64,000 nt of DNA from positions 62,001 to 126,000 of the forward strand of contig NZ_JAGXJN010000012.1 in the NCBI RefSeq assembly GCF_019091455.1, written 5' to 3'. Shown piece after piece: positions 27,890 through 37,101 of this stretch (position 1 is its first letter; each line of letters starts with the position of its first letter). The notes under the pieces were generated by a model. That model did no database searches. It was given only the letters and a program-made list of their open reading frames with translations, and was not told where the DNA came from. Position numbers and translations under genes: made by a program. The DNA is from Chitinophaga sp. GbtcB8 (GTDB taxonomy: Bacteria; Bacteroidota; Bacteroidia; Chitinophagales; Chitinophagaceae).

Positions 27890-28738
27890 CTACTCTACAG
27901 CCTTCAGGCTCAGATCCAGGCTAACTGCATGGTGTATCACAGCGCCCACAGAAACAAAATCAACGCCTGTTTTCGCATAGGCTTCCACGTTAGCAAGGCT
28001 AATACCGCCGGAGGCTTCTGTTTCATAACGCCCCTGTATCAGGTCCAGCGCGGCCGGTATCTGCTCCGGGCTGAAATTGTCCAGCATAATACGGTGTATG
28101 CCGCCTACGGCCAGCACTTCCTTCACATCATCCAGGCTACGTGTTTCCACTTCTATCTGCAGGTTTAGCTTTTTCTCCTTCAGGTAGGTAATGGTTTTAT
28201 TTACAGCAGCGGTAATACCGCCTGCAAAGTCAATATGGTTATCTTTCAGCATTACCATATCATACAGGCCCATGCGGTGGTTTACGCCACCGCCAATGCG
28301 CACAGCTTCTTTTTCCAGCAGGCGGAAGTTGGGGGTGGTTTTACGCGTATCCAGCAGGCGGGTATGGTAGCCCTGCAGCTTATCAACATACTGTCTGGTA
28401 AGGGTGGCAATGCCGCTCATGCGCTGCATGCAGTTCAATACCAGGCGTTCGCCCATCAGCAGGGTATGTACGGCTGCTTCCACTTCAAAAGCAGTTTCGC
28501 CGGGCTGCATAGGGTCGCCATCCTTTTTATAGGGAGTAAAAACAGTGAACATATCCAGCTGGCGGAAAATGGCTTCCGCCACCTCCATACCGGCCAGCAC
28601 GCCTTGCTCCTTTATTTTGAGCCTTGACTTACCCTTAGCGGTAGGGGGTATACAGGCCATAGTGCTATGGTCCCCGTTGCCAATATCTTCAGCTAAAGCA
28701 TTTCTTATCAGGTTATTTAACGCTGTCTCTTGTATCAT
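27890..28738 (-). CDS. nadC: nicotinate-nucleotide pyrophosphorylase (carboxylating)
   Basis: I place the start at the ATG at 28738 (282 residues, MIQETALNNLIRNALAEDIG), because the residues further up have no family character and run into the terminator of the gene before. NadC motifs are all present: AEDIGNGDHST, LDTRKTTPNFRLLEKEAVRI, GGVNHRMGLYDMVMLKDNHI, EVETRSLDDV, RIMLDNFSPE and EASGGISL. It makes nicotinate mononucleotide from quinolinate in NAD synthesis. The DUF4783 gene lies upstream on the same strand. Confidence 0.95.
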   Translation of the reverse strand: MIQETALNNLIRNALAEDIGNGDHSTMACIPPTAKGKSRLKIKEQGVLAGMEVAEAIFRQLDMFTVFTPYKKDGDPMQPGETAFEVEAAVHTLLMGERLVLNCMQRMSGIATLTRQYVDKLQGYHTRLLDTRKTTPNFRLLEKEAVRIGGGVNHRMGLYDMVMLKDNHIDFAGGITAAVNKTITYLKEKKLNLQIEVETRSLDDVKEVLAVGGIHRIMLDNFSPEQIPAALDLIQGRYETEASGGISLANVEAYAKTGVDFVSVGAVIHHAVSLDLSLKAVE

Positions 28739-28780
28739 ACCGTCAGTATTTCCTGGTGTTTGCGGCCCCAAAAATAAAGA

Positions 28781-28807
28781 GTGCCTCCGTAATTTGTACG
28801 GAGGCAC
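28781..28807 (-). terminator. terminator after the DUF4783 gene
   Basis: Arms GTGCCTCCGT (28781-28790) and ACGGAGGCAC (28798-28807) form a 10-bp stem. On the minus strand it is followed by TCTTTATTTTT. It lies between the DUF4783 stop and the nadC start. Confidence 0.75.
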
Positions 28808-28841
28808 CCAAGGTTTTTCAAATATATTAAGATGAATGGGG

Positions 28842-29399
28842 CTATTTACTCTCGAACCGCAGCTCATTCAACACCAGCGAGCTGCCCTTTTTCTGTAGAA
28901 AAAAGGAAGTTCTGAAGCTACCGCCCCCGGTAACCATATTCCCAATACCATAGCGGGAGCCGCCACCGGCCTCGCCCTGGTGCAGCAGTTCAAAAGATTT
29001 TACCTGGTTCTTGGAAAAAAAGTCCTTTAAAATGATCTCTGCCTGCGCTTTACTGTAAGAAGTAGAACGGCCGGCAATATTGATCTCTACGGTATTATCC
29101 AGGTAACGGGAAAGGTTTCCCGCATCACCCTGCTTAATAGCGCTTACCACATCTTCAAAAGGACCAGCTACCTGGCCTTTTAACGGACGTGCGGATAAGG
29201 AGAACATTGTAACAATGCCTCCCAGTAAAAGTATGGCCAATACATACATGAACCTGGTCCAGTGCTGCCCGGCCTTTTCAGCAGGCGCCTGCCCAATCGT
29301 ATATGCATCTGGTGACAGTAAAATGGAACCTCGCTGTACCCCTCCCTCTGTCTTTATCATGCTCGGTTTCATAAGAAAATGTTTCTGTTTATTTGCCAT
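28842..29399 (-). CDS. DUF4783-type secreted or anchored protein
   Basis: This protein of up to 185 residues has one hydrophobic segment at about 51-70 (MYVLAILLLGGIVTMFSLSA), then a domain with ISAIK/VVSAIKQGDAGNLSRYLDN and RYGIGNMVTGG that fits DUF4783, a small NTF2-like fold often found beside nadC in Bacteroidota. If the ATG at 29249 is used the protein is 135 residues with a normal signal; the longer form would place a 50-residue cytoplasmic tail before the helix. Its function is not known. It is divergent from gpmI. Confidence 0.75.
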   Translation of the reverse strand: MANKQKHFLMKPSMIKTEGGVQRGSILLSPDAYTIGQAPAEKAGQHWTRFMYVLAILLLGGIVTMFSLSARPLKGQVAGPFEDVVSAIKQGDAGNLSRYLDNTVEINIAGRSTSYSKAQAEIILKDFFSKNQVKSFELLHQGEAGGGSRYGIGNMVTGGGSFRTSFFLQKKGSSLVLNELRFESK

Positions 29400-29613
29400 G
29401 CCGGATTCATGGTTATTTCAATAAGAATTATCGACAACCCCAGCTGTGCCAAAACTATGCCAGATTGCTAACGGGTTGTTAAAATACAATTATCGTTGTA
29501 GCATACAATTAATAACCATTGCAAATATATTAATATATAACGTTTTAGTAAGATTTAACTACGTTTTTAATATGTTGCACTTTCAGGAAAAGCCGGCCGC
29601 TTTTAGTGAACGT

Positions 29614-29621
29614 TAATTTTG
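29614..29621 (+). promoter_or_regulatory. putative -7 box of gpmI
   Basis: TAATTTTG matches TAnnTTTG and lies 75 bases before the gpmI ATG. No convincing -33 element was found. Confidence 0.35.
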
Positions 29622-29696
29622 CAGAAAATATGCGGGGATTCAAGTCATTATGAGTATTTTCACCCCCTTGTTGGATAAAACCTAATTCAAAGAATC

Positions 29697-31220
29697 ATGG
29701 AAAATAAAAAAGCCATTCTGGTTATTATGGATGGATGGGGCCTGGGGCAGGTACCCGCAGCAGATGCCATATCTCACGCAAAAACGCCTTTTGTAAGCAG
29801 CTTATATAATAAATACCCGCATAGCAGGCTCATAACCTGCGGGGAAGATGTAGGCCTGCCGGAAGGGCAAATGGGCAACTCAGAAGTAGGCCACCTGAAC
29901 TTAGGCGCAGGCCGTATCGTGTACCAGGAGCTGCAGCGCATTAACGTAGCTGCCCGCAATGGAGAGCTGGCGCAGAATAAAGTGCTGCTGGATACAATTA
30001 ACTATGCCAAATCCAACAACAAGGCATTACACCTGATAGGCCTGGTGAGCGATGGCGGCGTGCACTCCCACATTAACCATATAAAAGCATTAACCCAAAT
30101 AGCCAAACAGCAGGGCCTTACCAATGTATTCATTCATGCCTTTACAGACGGGCGTGATACGGACCCTAAAAGCGGTTTAGGTTTCCTGGAAGACCTGATG
30201 GTACACCTGACCAATACCACCGGGCAGCTGGCCTCCATTACCGGCCGTTATTACGCTATGGACCGCGATAAGCGCTGGGAGCGGGTAAAGCTGGCCTATG
30301 ATGCCATGGTGCACGGCACCGGCACACCTACGCAGGACCCGCTGACAGCCGTAAAAGCATCTTATGCAGAAGGGGTGACCGATGAGTTTATTAAACCCAT
30401 TATTGTTACCAATGCGCAATTAGCACCCCTGGCCACTATACAGGAAGGGGATGCAGTGCTGTGCTTTAACTTCCGTACAGACCGCTGCCGCGAAATAACC
30501 CAGGTGCTTAGCCAGCAGGCCATTCCTGAGCAGGATATGCACCCGCTGCACCTGCACTACACCACCATGACGGAGTACGATAAAACCTACAGAGGGGTGT
30601 ATGTAATATTTGAGAACGATAACCTGAATATGACGCTGGGCGAGGTGCTGGAACAAAATAACCGTACCCAGATCCGTATAGCAGAAACGGAGAAATATCC
30701 GCATGTGACCTTCTTCTTTTCCGGCGGACGGGAAAAAGAATTTAACGGCGAGCGCCGCCTCATTATCCCCTCTCCGAAAGTAGCCACCTACGATCTGCAG
30801 CCGGAGATGAGCGCTTTCCAGATAGCGGATACCATTGTGAAAGAGATTGATCAAAAATCGGCCGACTTTATTTGCCTGAACTTTGCCAATGCCGATATGG
30901 TGGGCCATACAGGTGTATGGGAAGCTGTTATTAAAGCGGTGGAAACGGTAGATACCTGTGTAGAGCGGGTGGTAACCGCTGCGCTGAACAATGGTTATAC
31001 CGTGTTCCTGACCGCTGATCATGGCAACGCTGATTTCATGGTAAACTCCGATGGCTCGCCCAATACGGCGCATTCCCTGAACCTGGTGCCCTTGTTCATT
31101 ATCAGCAATGATTTTAAAGGTACTATGAAAGATGGCAAGCTGGGCGATATGGCCCCCACCATCCTGCATTTCATGGGCCTGCCCGTACCCAAGGAAATGA
31201 CCGGCAACCTGCTGGTATAA
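29697..31220 (+). CDS. gpmI: 2,3-bisphosphoglycerate-independent phosphoglycerate mutase
   Basis: This 507-residue protein has the alkaline-phosphatase-fold iPGM layout: AILVIMDGWGLG (metal-binding Asp), GQMGNSEVGHLNLGAGRIVY with the catalytic Ser, HAFTDGRDTDP, SITGRYYAMDRDKRWERVK, NFRTDRCREI, NFANADMVGHTGVWEA and TADHGNADFM. It interconverts 3- and 2-phosphoglycerate in glycolysis using manganese. Its length is standard. It is followed by an octad-repeat hairpin that probably ends the transcript. Confidence 0.97.
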   Translation: MENKKAILVIMDGWGLGQVPAADAISHAKTPFVSSLYNKYPHSRLITCGEDVGLPEGQMGNSEVGHLNLGAGRIVYQELQRINVAARNGELAQNKVLLDTINYAKSNNKALHLIGLVSDGGVHSHINHIKALTQIAKQQGLTNVFIHAFTDGRDTDPKSGLGFLEDLMVHLTNTTGQLASITGRYYAMDRDKRWERVKLAYDAMVHGTGTPTQDPLTAVKASYAEGVTDEFIKPIIVTNAQLAPLATIQEGDAVLCFNFRTDRCREITQVLSQQAIPEQDMHPLHLHYTTMTEYDKTYRGVYVIFENDNLNMTLGEVLEQNNRTQIRIAETEKYPHVTFFFSGGREKEFNGERRLIIPSPKVATYDLQPEMSAFQIADTIVKEIDQKSADFICLNFANADMVGHTGVWEAVIKAVETVDTCVERVVTAALNNGYTVFLTADHGNADFMVNSDGSPNTAHSLNLVPLFIISNDFKGTMKDGKLGDMAPTILHFMGLPVPKEMTGNLLV

Positions 31221-31223
31221 AAT

Positions 31224-31316
31224 ATGCAAATGTGCAGATGAATTAAAGCGGTTCAATACGCTGTGTTCATCTGCACATTTTTTGTTTATCGTCTGCACAT
31301 TCCCTTATTTGCATAT
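31224..31316 (+). repeat. octad-repeat element with terminator hairpin
   Basis: Two 8-base units TGCAAATG and TGCAGATG lie at 31225-31240. 31228-31242 pairs perfectly with 31266-31280 (15 bp, 23-base loop), followed by a T-tract, so it can terminate gpmI. Further units of the inverted word (CGTCTGCA, CATTCCCT, TATTTGCA) follow at 31290-31313. The core is CATTTGCA or its complement. Confidence 0.75.
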
Positions 31317-31373
31317 CTCCCTGTAACATTCCCTCCTTCCCCCCGTTTTACTTTTACAAAAACATTTACCCCT

Positions 31374-32663
31374 ATGAGATCTGTACTCTACAAACTGCTG
31401 ATGGCAGCTTGCCTGGTTGCAGCTATGCTCACTATAGCCGGTTGTCAAAAGGACGACTATTGCAATACCACTTACCGCTATACCATCTATACCCCGGTAT
31501 ATGAGTCCCTGAAGAACGTGCGGGCCTCCTTCAAAAGTGAAGGACCACAGCCCATTGAAACTGCCGGAAAAATATATCTGTATGGTAAATACATTTTCCT
31601 GAATGAGTTGAATAAAGGCATCCACATTATTGATAACAGCAACCCGTCTGCCCCTAATAATGTAGCCTTTATCAACATCCCGGGCAATGTGGATATGGCT
31701 GTGAACGGCAACATACTGTATGCCGACAGTTATATGGACCTGCTGGCAGTAGACATCAGCAACCCGCTGGCAGCAAAGGAAAGTAACCGTGTGCAGGATG
31801 TATTTCCGCAACGGGTATATAACTACTACGCCTTCCAGGTAGATAGTACCCACCACCTGGATAGCATGATAGTGGATTTCAAAACCAGGGATACGGTAGT
31901 AAAAGCACCCTGCACAGTGGGTAGCGGGCCTATTTTCCTGAACGATGCCATGTCGTTTGCACTAAACGCCAGCTCTGCCGGTAAATCTTCCGTAGTGGCT
32001 TTGGGCAAAGGCGGCTCTACCGCACGGTTTGCGCTCGTGAACAATTACCTGTACACCGTAGGTACCTGGAGCCTGCAAGTGTTTGGCATCCAGAATGCAG
32101 CGGCCCCTGTAAAACAGGTGGAAGTGCCGGTAACCGGCGGCCTGGAAACCATTTTCCCTTTTAACGGCTCCCTGCTGATAGGCTCCACCAGCGGCATGTT
32201 CATTTATGACGCCAGCGAACCTACGAACCTCAAAAGGAAAGGCGCTTTTGGCCACATAAACAGCTGCGATCCCGTGGTAGCAGAAAATACAACTGCTTAT
32301 GTAACCCTGCGCGGCGGCACTCCCTGCGGGAGTTTTACCAACCAGCTGGATGTGCTGGATATAAAGGATATGACCAACCCCACCCTCATTAAAACCTATC
32401 CCATGAGCAGCCCTTATGGCCTGGGAATAGATGGTAAAAGGCTGTTCATATGCGAAGGCACTAACGGCCTGCGCTTCATGGATGCCAGCGATCCGCAGAA
32501 TATCAGGACCTTAAGGAAGCTGGAAAATATTGAGGCGTATGATGTAATACCTACCGGAAAAATATTGCTGGTAACGGCAAAAGACGGGTTGTACCAGTAT
32601 GATTACAGCAGCATGGCAGCGCCTAAGTTCCTGAGCCGGATTAACATGACCACCCAACATTAA
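31374..32663 (+). CDS. LVIVD-repeat lipoprotein
   Basis: I chose the ATG at 31374, giving 429 residues with a signal and lipobox TIAGC (Cys24), since the longer frame runs through the gpmI terminator. The mature protein has repeated segments of the LVIVD type: GIHIIDNSNPSAPNNVAFIN, DLLAVDISNPLAAKE, QVFGIQNAAAPVKQVEVPV, MFIYDASEPTNLKRKGAF, VLDIKDMTNPTLIKT and LRFMDASDPQNIRTLRK. These form a beta-propeller with about six or seven blades. It is probably a surface or periplasmic binding protein of unknown ligand; such proteins are frequent in Bacteroidota. Confidence 0.82.
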   Translation: MRSVLYKLLMAACLVAAMLTIAGCQKDDYCNTTYRYTIYTPVYESLKNVRASFKSEGPQPIETAGKIYLYGKYIFLNELNKGIHIIDNSNPSAPNNVAFINIPGNVDMAVNGNILYADSYMDLLAVDISNPLAAKESNRVQDVFPQRVYNYYAFQVDSTHHLDSMIVDFKTRDTVVKAPCTVGSGPIFLNDAMSFALNASSAGKSSVVALGKGGSTARFALVNNYLYTVGTWSLQVFGIQNAAAPVKQVEVPVTGGLETIFPFNGSLLIGSTSGMFIYDASEPTNLKRKGAFGHINSCDPVVAENTTAYVTLRGGTPCGSFTNQLDVLDIKDMTNPTLIKTYPMSSPYGLGIDGKRLFICEGTNGLRFMDASDPQNIRTLRKLENIEAYDVIPTGKILLVTAKDGLYQYDYSSMAAPKFLSRINMTTQH

Positions 32664-32710
32664 TACGAATACTTGATAAGAATAAGCACCATAGCGGTGT
32701 GGCAACGCAT

Positions 32711-32724
32711 ATAATTAATAATTA
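32711..32724. repeat. two-unit heptad (ATAATTA)
   Basis: Two exact 7-base units ATAATTA lie downstream of the LVIVD lipoprotein gene. By itself this could be chance; it matches the other heptad arrays in period. Confidence 0.35.
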
Positions 32725-32805
32725 TTTATGAAAAAGAGTAACTCTTTTATCGGGTGATCCGTTTTATGTTTTTTAGTGCTCTCGACAGATTTGCTCATGC
32801 ATCAG

Positions 32806-32837
32806 ATGCGCCGTTTTCACGGCGCATTACTTTTTTT
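32806..32837 (+). terminator. intrinsic terminator
   Basis: Arms ATGCGCCGT (32806-32814) and ACGGCGCAT (32819-32827) with loop TTTC are followed by a T7 run. It lies 140 bases past the LVIVD gene and is the likely end of that transcript. Confidence 0.8.
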
Positions 32838-32925
32838 AGGCCCCTGCCATTGATAAGTATTTGTTTTGTAAGCCTCCACAGGCAAAGGCGCTTGTTTAAA
32901 AAACGTATGATACTTGGTTTCTTAG

Positions 32926-32933
32926 TAATTTTG
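32926..32933 (+). promoter_or_regulatory. putative -7 box of the lipoprotein-uvrC operon
   Basis: TAATTTTG matches TAnnTTTG, and the ATG of the lipoprotein gene is only 4 bases further on, so the transcript would be leaderless or nearly so. No clear -33 element is visible. Confidence 0.4.
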
Positions 32934-32937
32934 CGGC

Positions 32938-33516
32938 ATGAAAATAAACCCATACAGGCGCCTGTATATAGCCCTTACAGCTATAACCCTGCTGGCCTGT
33001 AACACCGGCCGCCAACAGCCGGCTATCCATAACAGCACGCACAGTGATCTGAAAGCATATTTTGAAAAGGAGGCCAGCCAGTTGCAGCAAAGCGGTCTGC
33101 AGCTGCATAAAACAGTAGCCCTGAACGGGCAGCGGGACAGTACCACCCTGGCGCCGGACAGCACACAGCTGCATCACCTGTTAAAACCATTTATGGATGT
33201 GGATATTAACAAACCCTCCTTACAGGATGCCTACCGTACAGATACCATCCCGGACCTGATAAACGGCAGCAGCTCTGTTATGTATACGGCCCGTGAGCCC
33301 GGCACCAGCCCGCAGCAGATTATCCTGAACCTGGACAGGGAAGGCCGTATTGCCACCGTAAACATCCATAAAAGTACCCGCAACCTGGTGTATGAATACC
33401 AGCAAAACCTGTTTTACCAGCACCTTAAAAGCATCCGCATCACCACCTTGCAGAAAATAGCTTTTCTGCAGCCCCGTGAGCTGGATGTTAAAGTGCTGAT
33501 GGCACCAAAAAACTGA
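32938..33516 (+). CDS. lipoprotein of unknown function upstream of uvrC
   Basis: I do not recognise this 192-residue protein. It has a signal with lipobox TLLAC (Cys21) followed by NTGRQQ. The mature part has a helical stretch (SDLKAYFEKEASQLQQSGLQ) and alternating strands towards the C-terminus (IILNLDREGRIATVNIHKST). Its stop is 8 bases before the uvrC start, so the two are co-transcribed from a promoter directly in front of this gene, but nothing in it suggests a repair role. Confidence 0.78.
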   Translation: MKINPYRRLYIALTAITLLACNTGRQQPAIHNSTHSDLKAYFEKEASQLQQSGLQLHKTVALNGQRDSTTLAPDSTQLHHLLKPFMDVDINKPSLQDAYRTDTIPDLINGSSSVMYTAREPGTSPQQIILNLDREGRIATVNIHKSTRNLVYEYQQNLFYQHLKSIRITTLQKIAFLQPRELDVKVLMAPKN

Positions 33517-33524
33517 ACCGGAAA

Positions 33525-35336
33525 ATGACAGCAGCGGAGTTTTCGCAAATATCACATACCATACCCATACAGGCCGGCATTTACAAGTATTATGATGAAG
33601 GCGGGGAATTGCTGTATGTAGGTAAGGCCAAAAGCCTGCGCAAGCGCGTAAGCTCTTATTTTGTAAAGAACCACGACAGCTTTAAGACCCGCAAGCTGGT
33701 ACAAAGCATTCACCATATTGAGTTTACCATAGTAAATTCAGAGCAGGATGCTTTTTTGCTGGAAAACTCGCTCATTAAACAGTTCCAGCCCAAGTTCAAC
33801 ATTAACCTGAAGGATGATAAAACCTATCCTTACATTGTTATAAAGCATGAAGCTTTTCCCCGTGTATTCCTTACCCGCAACATTATCCGCGATGGCTCTG
33901 AATACCTGGGCCCCTTTACATCCGTAGGACGGGTGCGGGAGCTGCTGGAAGTAATACGTTATAACATTCCCCTGCGCACCTGCAACCTGAACCTGTCAGA
34001 ACAGAACGTACGGAAAGGCAAATACAAAGTATGCCTGGAATATCACCTGGGCAACTGCAAAGGCCCCTGTGAAGGCCTGCAAACAGAGGAGGATTACCGC
34101 GCCGGGCTGCAGCAGGTAAAGGACATTCTGAAAGGTAACCTTACCCCGGTGCTGAACATGTTCCGTGCTCAAATGCAGCAATGCGCCGGTAATATGGAGT
34201 TTGAGCAGGCAGAAATACTGCGCAAGAAAATAGCCAGCCTGCAGGCCTACCAGTCCCGCTCTACCATCGTAAACGACCGTATGGGCCATGCCGATGTATT
34301 TTCTATCCTGAGCGATGGTAACCATGCTTATGTAAACTATCTGCGGGTGCTGAACGGCAGCATTGCAGATACTAAAACCGTTACGCTGGAAAAGAAGCTG
34401 GAAGAAACTGATGAGGAAGTGCTGGTATACGCTATGGCCTACCTGCGCGATGCTTTTAAAAGCCAGACGGCCGAGATCATTGTGCCTTTTGCCATTGATT
34501 TCCCGGAAGAAAATGTAACCCTTACCGTACCCAAAGGCGGTGATAAAAAGAAGCTGCTGGACCTTTCTGAAAAGAATGTGAACTACTTTAAGGAAGAGCT
34601 GTATAAGAAAAAGATCCTGCACCTGGAAGGCAAAACAGATGAGGAAAAGAAGAAAGTGCTGTACCAGCTGCAGGCCGACCTGGAGCTGCCGGTACTGCCT
34701 ACGCATATTGAGTGTTTTGATAACTCCAACTTCCAGGGCAGCTATCCTGTAAGCGCCTGTGTGGTGTTTAAGGATGGGATAGCCTCTAAAAAAGACTACC
34801 GGCATTTTAACGTAAAAACCGTAGAAGGTATTGATGATTTTGCCTCCATGAAAGAGGTGGTTTTCCGGCGTTATAAGCGCCTGTTAACCGAGCAGCAACC
34901 CTTGCCCCAGCTGGTGATCATAGACGGTGGTAAAGGGCAGCTGGGCTCTGCTATGGAAAGCATTCGTGAGCTGGACCTTATTGGCTCCATGACGGTAGTA
35001 GGCCTGGCCAAGAATGAAGAAGAAATATTTTTCCCCGGCGATAAAGAAAGCATTAAGCTGCCTTTTAACAGTGAAAGCCTGAAGCTGATACGCCGCGTAC
35101 GCGATGAGGTACACCGCTTTGGTATTACCTTTCACCGGCAAAAGCGCAGCAAAGGCACCTTTAAGAATGAGCTGGAAAGCATTAAAGGGATTGGCGAAAA
35201 TACCGCCACACAGCTGCTGCTAACCTTCCGCTCCGTTAACCGCATTAAACAGCTGCCCAAAGACGAGCTGGTAAAAGAGGTTGGCGTAGCTAAAGCCCAG
35301 CTGATCTGGGAGCACTTCCACCCAGGAGAATCTTAA
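33525..35336 (+). CDS. uvrC: excinuclease ABC subunit C
   Basis: This 603-residue protein has the UvrC layout: a GIY-YIG nuclease domain (QAGIYKYYDEGGELLYVGKA, then LRKRVSSYF), a UvrB-binding UVR motif near 200 (MQQCAGNMEFEQAEILRKKI), the RNase-H-like endonuclease domain (ECFDNSNFQGSYPVSACVVF, VIIDGGKGQLG) and a C-terminal helix-hairpin-helix (LESIKGIGENTATQLL). It makes both incisions around bulky lesions in nucleotide excision repair. The length is standard. A cluster of four cysteines at about 155-190 (TCNLN, VCLEYHLGNCKGPCEG) fits the known iron-sulfur-type motif of UvrC. Confidence 0.97.
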   Translation: MTAAEFSQISHTIPIQAGIYKYYDEGGELLYVGKAKSLRKRVSSYFVKNHDSFKTRKLVQSIHHIEFTIVNSEQDAFLLENSLIKQFQPKFNINLKDDKTYPYIVIKHEAFPRVFLTRNIIRDGSEYLGPFTSVGRVRELLEVIRYNIPLRTCNLNLSEQNVRKGKYKVCLEYHLGNCKGPCEGLQTEEDYRAGLQQVKDILKGNLTPVLNMFRAQMQQCAGNMEFEQAEILRKKIASLQAYQSRSTIVNDRMGHADVFSILSDGNHAYVNYLRVLNGSIADTKTVTLEKKLEETDEEVLVYAMAYLRDAFKSQTAEIIVPFAIDFPEENVTLTVPKGGDKKKLLDLSEKNVNYFKEELYKKKILHLEGKTDEEKKKVLYQLQADLELPVLPTHIECFDNSNFQGSYPVSACVVFKDGIASKKDYRHFNVKTVEGIDDFASMKEVVFRRYKRLLTEQQPLPQLVIIDGGKGQLGSAMESIRELDLIGSMTVVGLAKNEEEIFFPGDKESIKLPFNSESLKLIRRVRDEVHRFGITFHRQKRSKGTFKNELESIKGIGENTATQLLLTFRSVNRIKQLPKDELVKEVGVAKAQLIWEHFHPGES

Positions 35337-35347
35337 TTAATAATTAG
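35334..35347. repeat. two-unit heptad (TAATTAA, TAATTAG)
   Basis: Two 7-base units overlap the uvrC stop codon and run up to the stop of the convergent DinB gene. It is short and listed only because it keeps the 7-base period. Confidence 0.35.
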
Positions 35348-35919
35348 CAGGGTCCCACCGCGCGCAGTGCCTGTAATACGTGGCGCTCCTCATGCGCTAT
35401 AAAAAAACGGAAGGTATCTCCTAAGGAAAGTTTTACGAGCTTGCTTAAAGTGGTAGGCACCCTGGGTTTTGCCAGGTTTACGGAGTGCGCCTGCTGTAAC
35501 AGCAATAATAATTGCTGCTGCCCGCTTATAAATTCATTCATAACGCTGCTTACATCCGGGGTGGCGGCTGGCCGTGCACTTTTAGGGGACTGCATGCGCA
35601 TAGGCAGGCTGCCATTGGCTTTGGGCTGCATAATACCTGTGAACCAGTTGCCCAGCCATCCGCTTTTAAACTGCGGGGTAGCTGCCTGCTGGTGCAATTG
35701 TGCGGTTTCCATGGCTTTGGCCAGCTGTGGCAGGTAATAACGGCTATAGATGTTAAGGTGTTCCAGGCATTGAATGGCGCTCCATTTATGCTGGTCGGGC
35801 GGTAATTGTAAAACGGGTGCTGGTAAATGCGCCAGATCTTCTGCTACCTGTGTTAATAACCGGCTTACCTTAAACTGCAATTGATCCAGCAGCTCCGTAC
35901 TGTTAAATATGGCTGGCAT
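35344..35919 (-). CDS. DinB-superfamily protein
   Basis: This 191-residue protein is a four-helix DinB-fold protein. The metal-site motifs are visible: HKWSAIQCLEHLNIYSRYY with a His-containing helix at about 45-65 and FFIAHEERHVLQALRAV at the C-terminus (H-x-x-x-H). Family members include metal-dependent thiol transferases and hydrolases as well as proteins of unknown role; nothing here says which. It stands alone, convergent with uvrC. Confidence 0.85.
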   Translation of the reverse strand: MPAIFNSTELLDQLQFKVSRLLTQVAEDLAHLPAPVLQLPPDQHKWSAIQCLEHLNIYSRYYLPQLAKAMETAQLHQQAATPQFKSGWLGNWFTGIMQPKANGSLPMRMQSPKSARPAATPDVSSVMNEFISGQQQLLLLLQQAHSVNLAKPRVPTTLSKLVKLSLGDTFRFFIAHEERHVLQALRAVGPC

Positions 35920-36039
35920 GTTGAGGAAATTTGGGGTTTATGCGGCAAATATACAGGTTTAAAATTGCAAAGGTCACAAGGTCTGTGTTATCAACCCTTG
36001 CGACCTTTGCAGTCTTTTATAATGATGTAGGCTATGCTA

Positions 36040-37089
36040 TTAATATTGCCAGAGGTCTTGTTCCTTGTTAAAGATCTTGTCTTTAACAGCTTGTCCTTCC
36101 AGCAGGCGCATGGTACCGTCTTTGATATAATCTTTGATCTCGCGGTTGTACGCGTTGTTCTCTTTTATAACAAAGCTGGTGAAAAAGCGCATTTCAAACA
36201 GGTCTTCCCAGCTCATGGATGCGGCATCGTTATTCTGGTTATACACATCATACTTTGCCAGCACCGGGCGCAGATCCGGGTAGTACACCCAGAACAGCGG
36301 TATAGAAGCGCGCAGGGAGCCATCTTCATTGATACGGGATACCATCGGTGCAATACCCAGGATACGTACCTTTAAAGCAGAGGCTTCCTTATCGAACACC
36401 CATACTTCTTTGACCTTGTACTGTACAATAGTACGCGGATCAAATTCATCGCGGGTAGTTACCATTTTCTCTTCGCCGGTAACCGGGTCTATGCTACGCA
36501 CCGTTCTTTCCTCACCGCTGGTTTTTGTTTGAATTTCAGCGTAAGTCATCAGTGTGCTAAAGCGGTCATCGATCGGGTTAAAGGCCTGTACTTCGTTATT
36601 CTTAATTGAGTTCAGTAATATGTTAATGAACAACTGGTTTACACCCTGCTCATCTTCCACATTATACTGGAAGGGAAGGTTCATCTTTTCACGGATGTCG
36701 ATCACCTGCCAGATACGTTTTTCCCAGAACTTATCATCCTCACGGATGTTGTCATAAGCAATAGGCGTACGGTCCCTTACAGAGTTTTTGGCAGTTACAC
36801 CATCCACACGCAGTGATTTGCGCGGGGTATCTACCACCGGGCTACCCACACCATCCGGGCGTAAAGGTGTTGCATCGGATGTAGCCGGAGCTGCAGGCGG
36901 TGCAACTGAATTGCCGGTAGCGGGGTTCACTACTGCATTAGGGTCAGGGGTGGTGGTTGCTGGCTGGGAGGCATCAGTAGCTGTGCGGCGACGGGTGCTG
37001 CCACCTCTGCGCTGCGCTTGCGCTTCTGTACCTATAATAACCATTAACAAGGCACACCAGGTTATTCTTTTAAATATTACTGCTCGCAT
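36040..37089 (-). CDS. gldN: gliding motility / T9SS protein GldN
   Basis: I chose the ATG at 37089 (349 residues); the frame can begin two codons earlier at TTG. A signal peptide ends at TEAQAQ, followed by a low-complexity Pro/Thr/Ala linker and the GldN domain (about 110-345): REDDKFWEKRIWQVIDIREK, MNLPFQYNVEDEQG, SFVIKENNAYNREIKDY and LLEGQAVKDKIFN. GldN (PorN) forms the periplasmic ring with GldK at the outer membrane in the T9SS. It is the last gene of gldKLMN, separated from gldM by a 150-base spacer full of heptad repeats. Confidence 0.93.
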   Translation of the reverse strand: MRAVIFKRITWCALLMVIIGTEAQAQRRGGSTRRRTATDASQPATTTPDPNAVVNPATGNSVAPPAAPATSDATPLRPDGVGSPVVDTPRKSLRVDGVTAKNSVRDRTPIAYDNIREDDKFWEKRIWQVIDIREKMNLPFQYNVEDEQGVNQLFINILLNSIKNNEVQAFNPIDDRFSTLMTYAEIQTKTSGEERTVRSIDPVTGEEKMVTTRDEFDPRTIVQYKVKEVWVFDKEASALKVRILGIAPMVSRINEDGSLRASIPLFWVYYPDLRPVLAKYDVYNQNNDAASMSWEDLFEMRFFTSFVIKENNAYNREIKDYIKDGTMRLLEGQAVKDKIFNKEQDLWQY

Positions 37090-37101
37090 AAGCAATTAAA
37101 A

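Noticed and set aside
30420..31298. A 292-codon frame antisense to gpmI
   Set aside because: It lies wholly opposite a certain gene, and its residue make-up (His/Gln-rich) is that of an antisense shadow.
32754..33002. An 82-codon plus-strand frame overlapping the lipoprotein gene before uvrC
   Set aside because: It contains a strong terminator hairpin near its start and overlaps the better-supported lipoprotein gene in another frame.
33996..34805. A 269-codon frame antisense to uvrC
   Set aside because: It is a shadow of a well-conserved gene with no recognisable domain.
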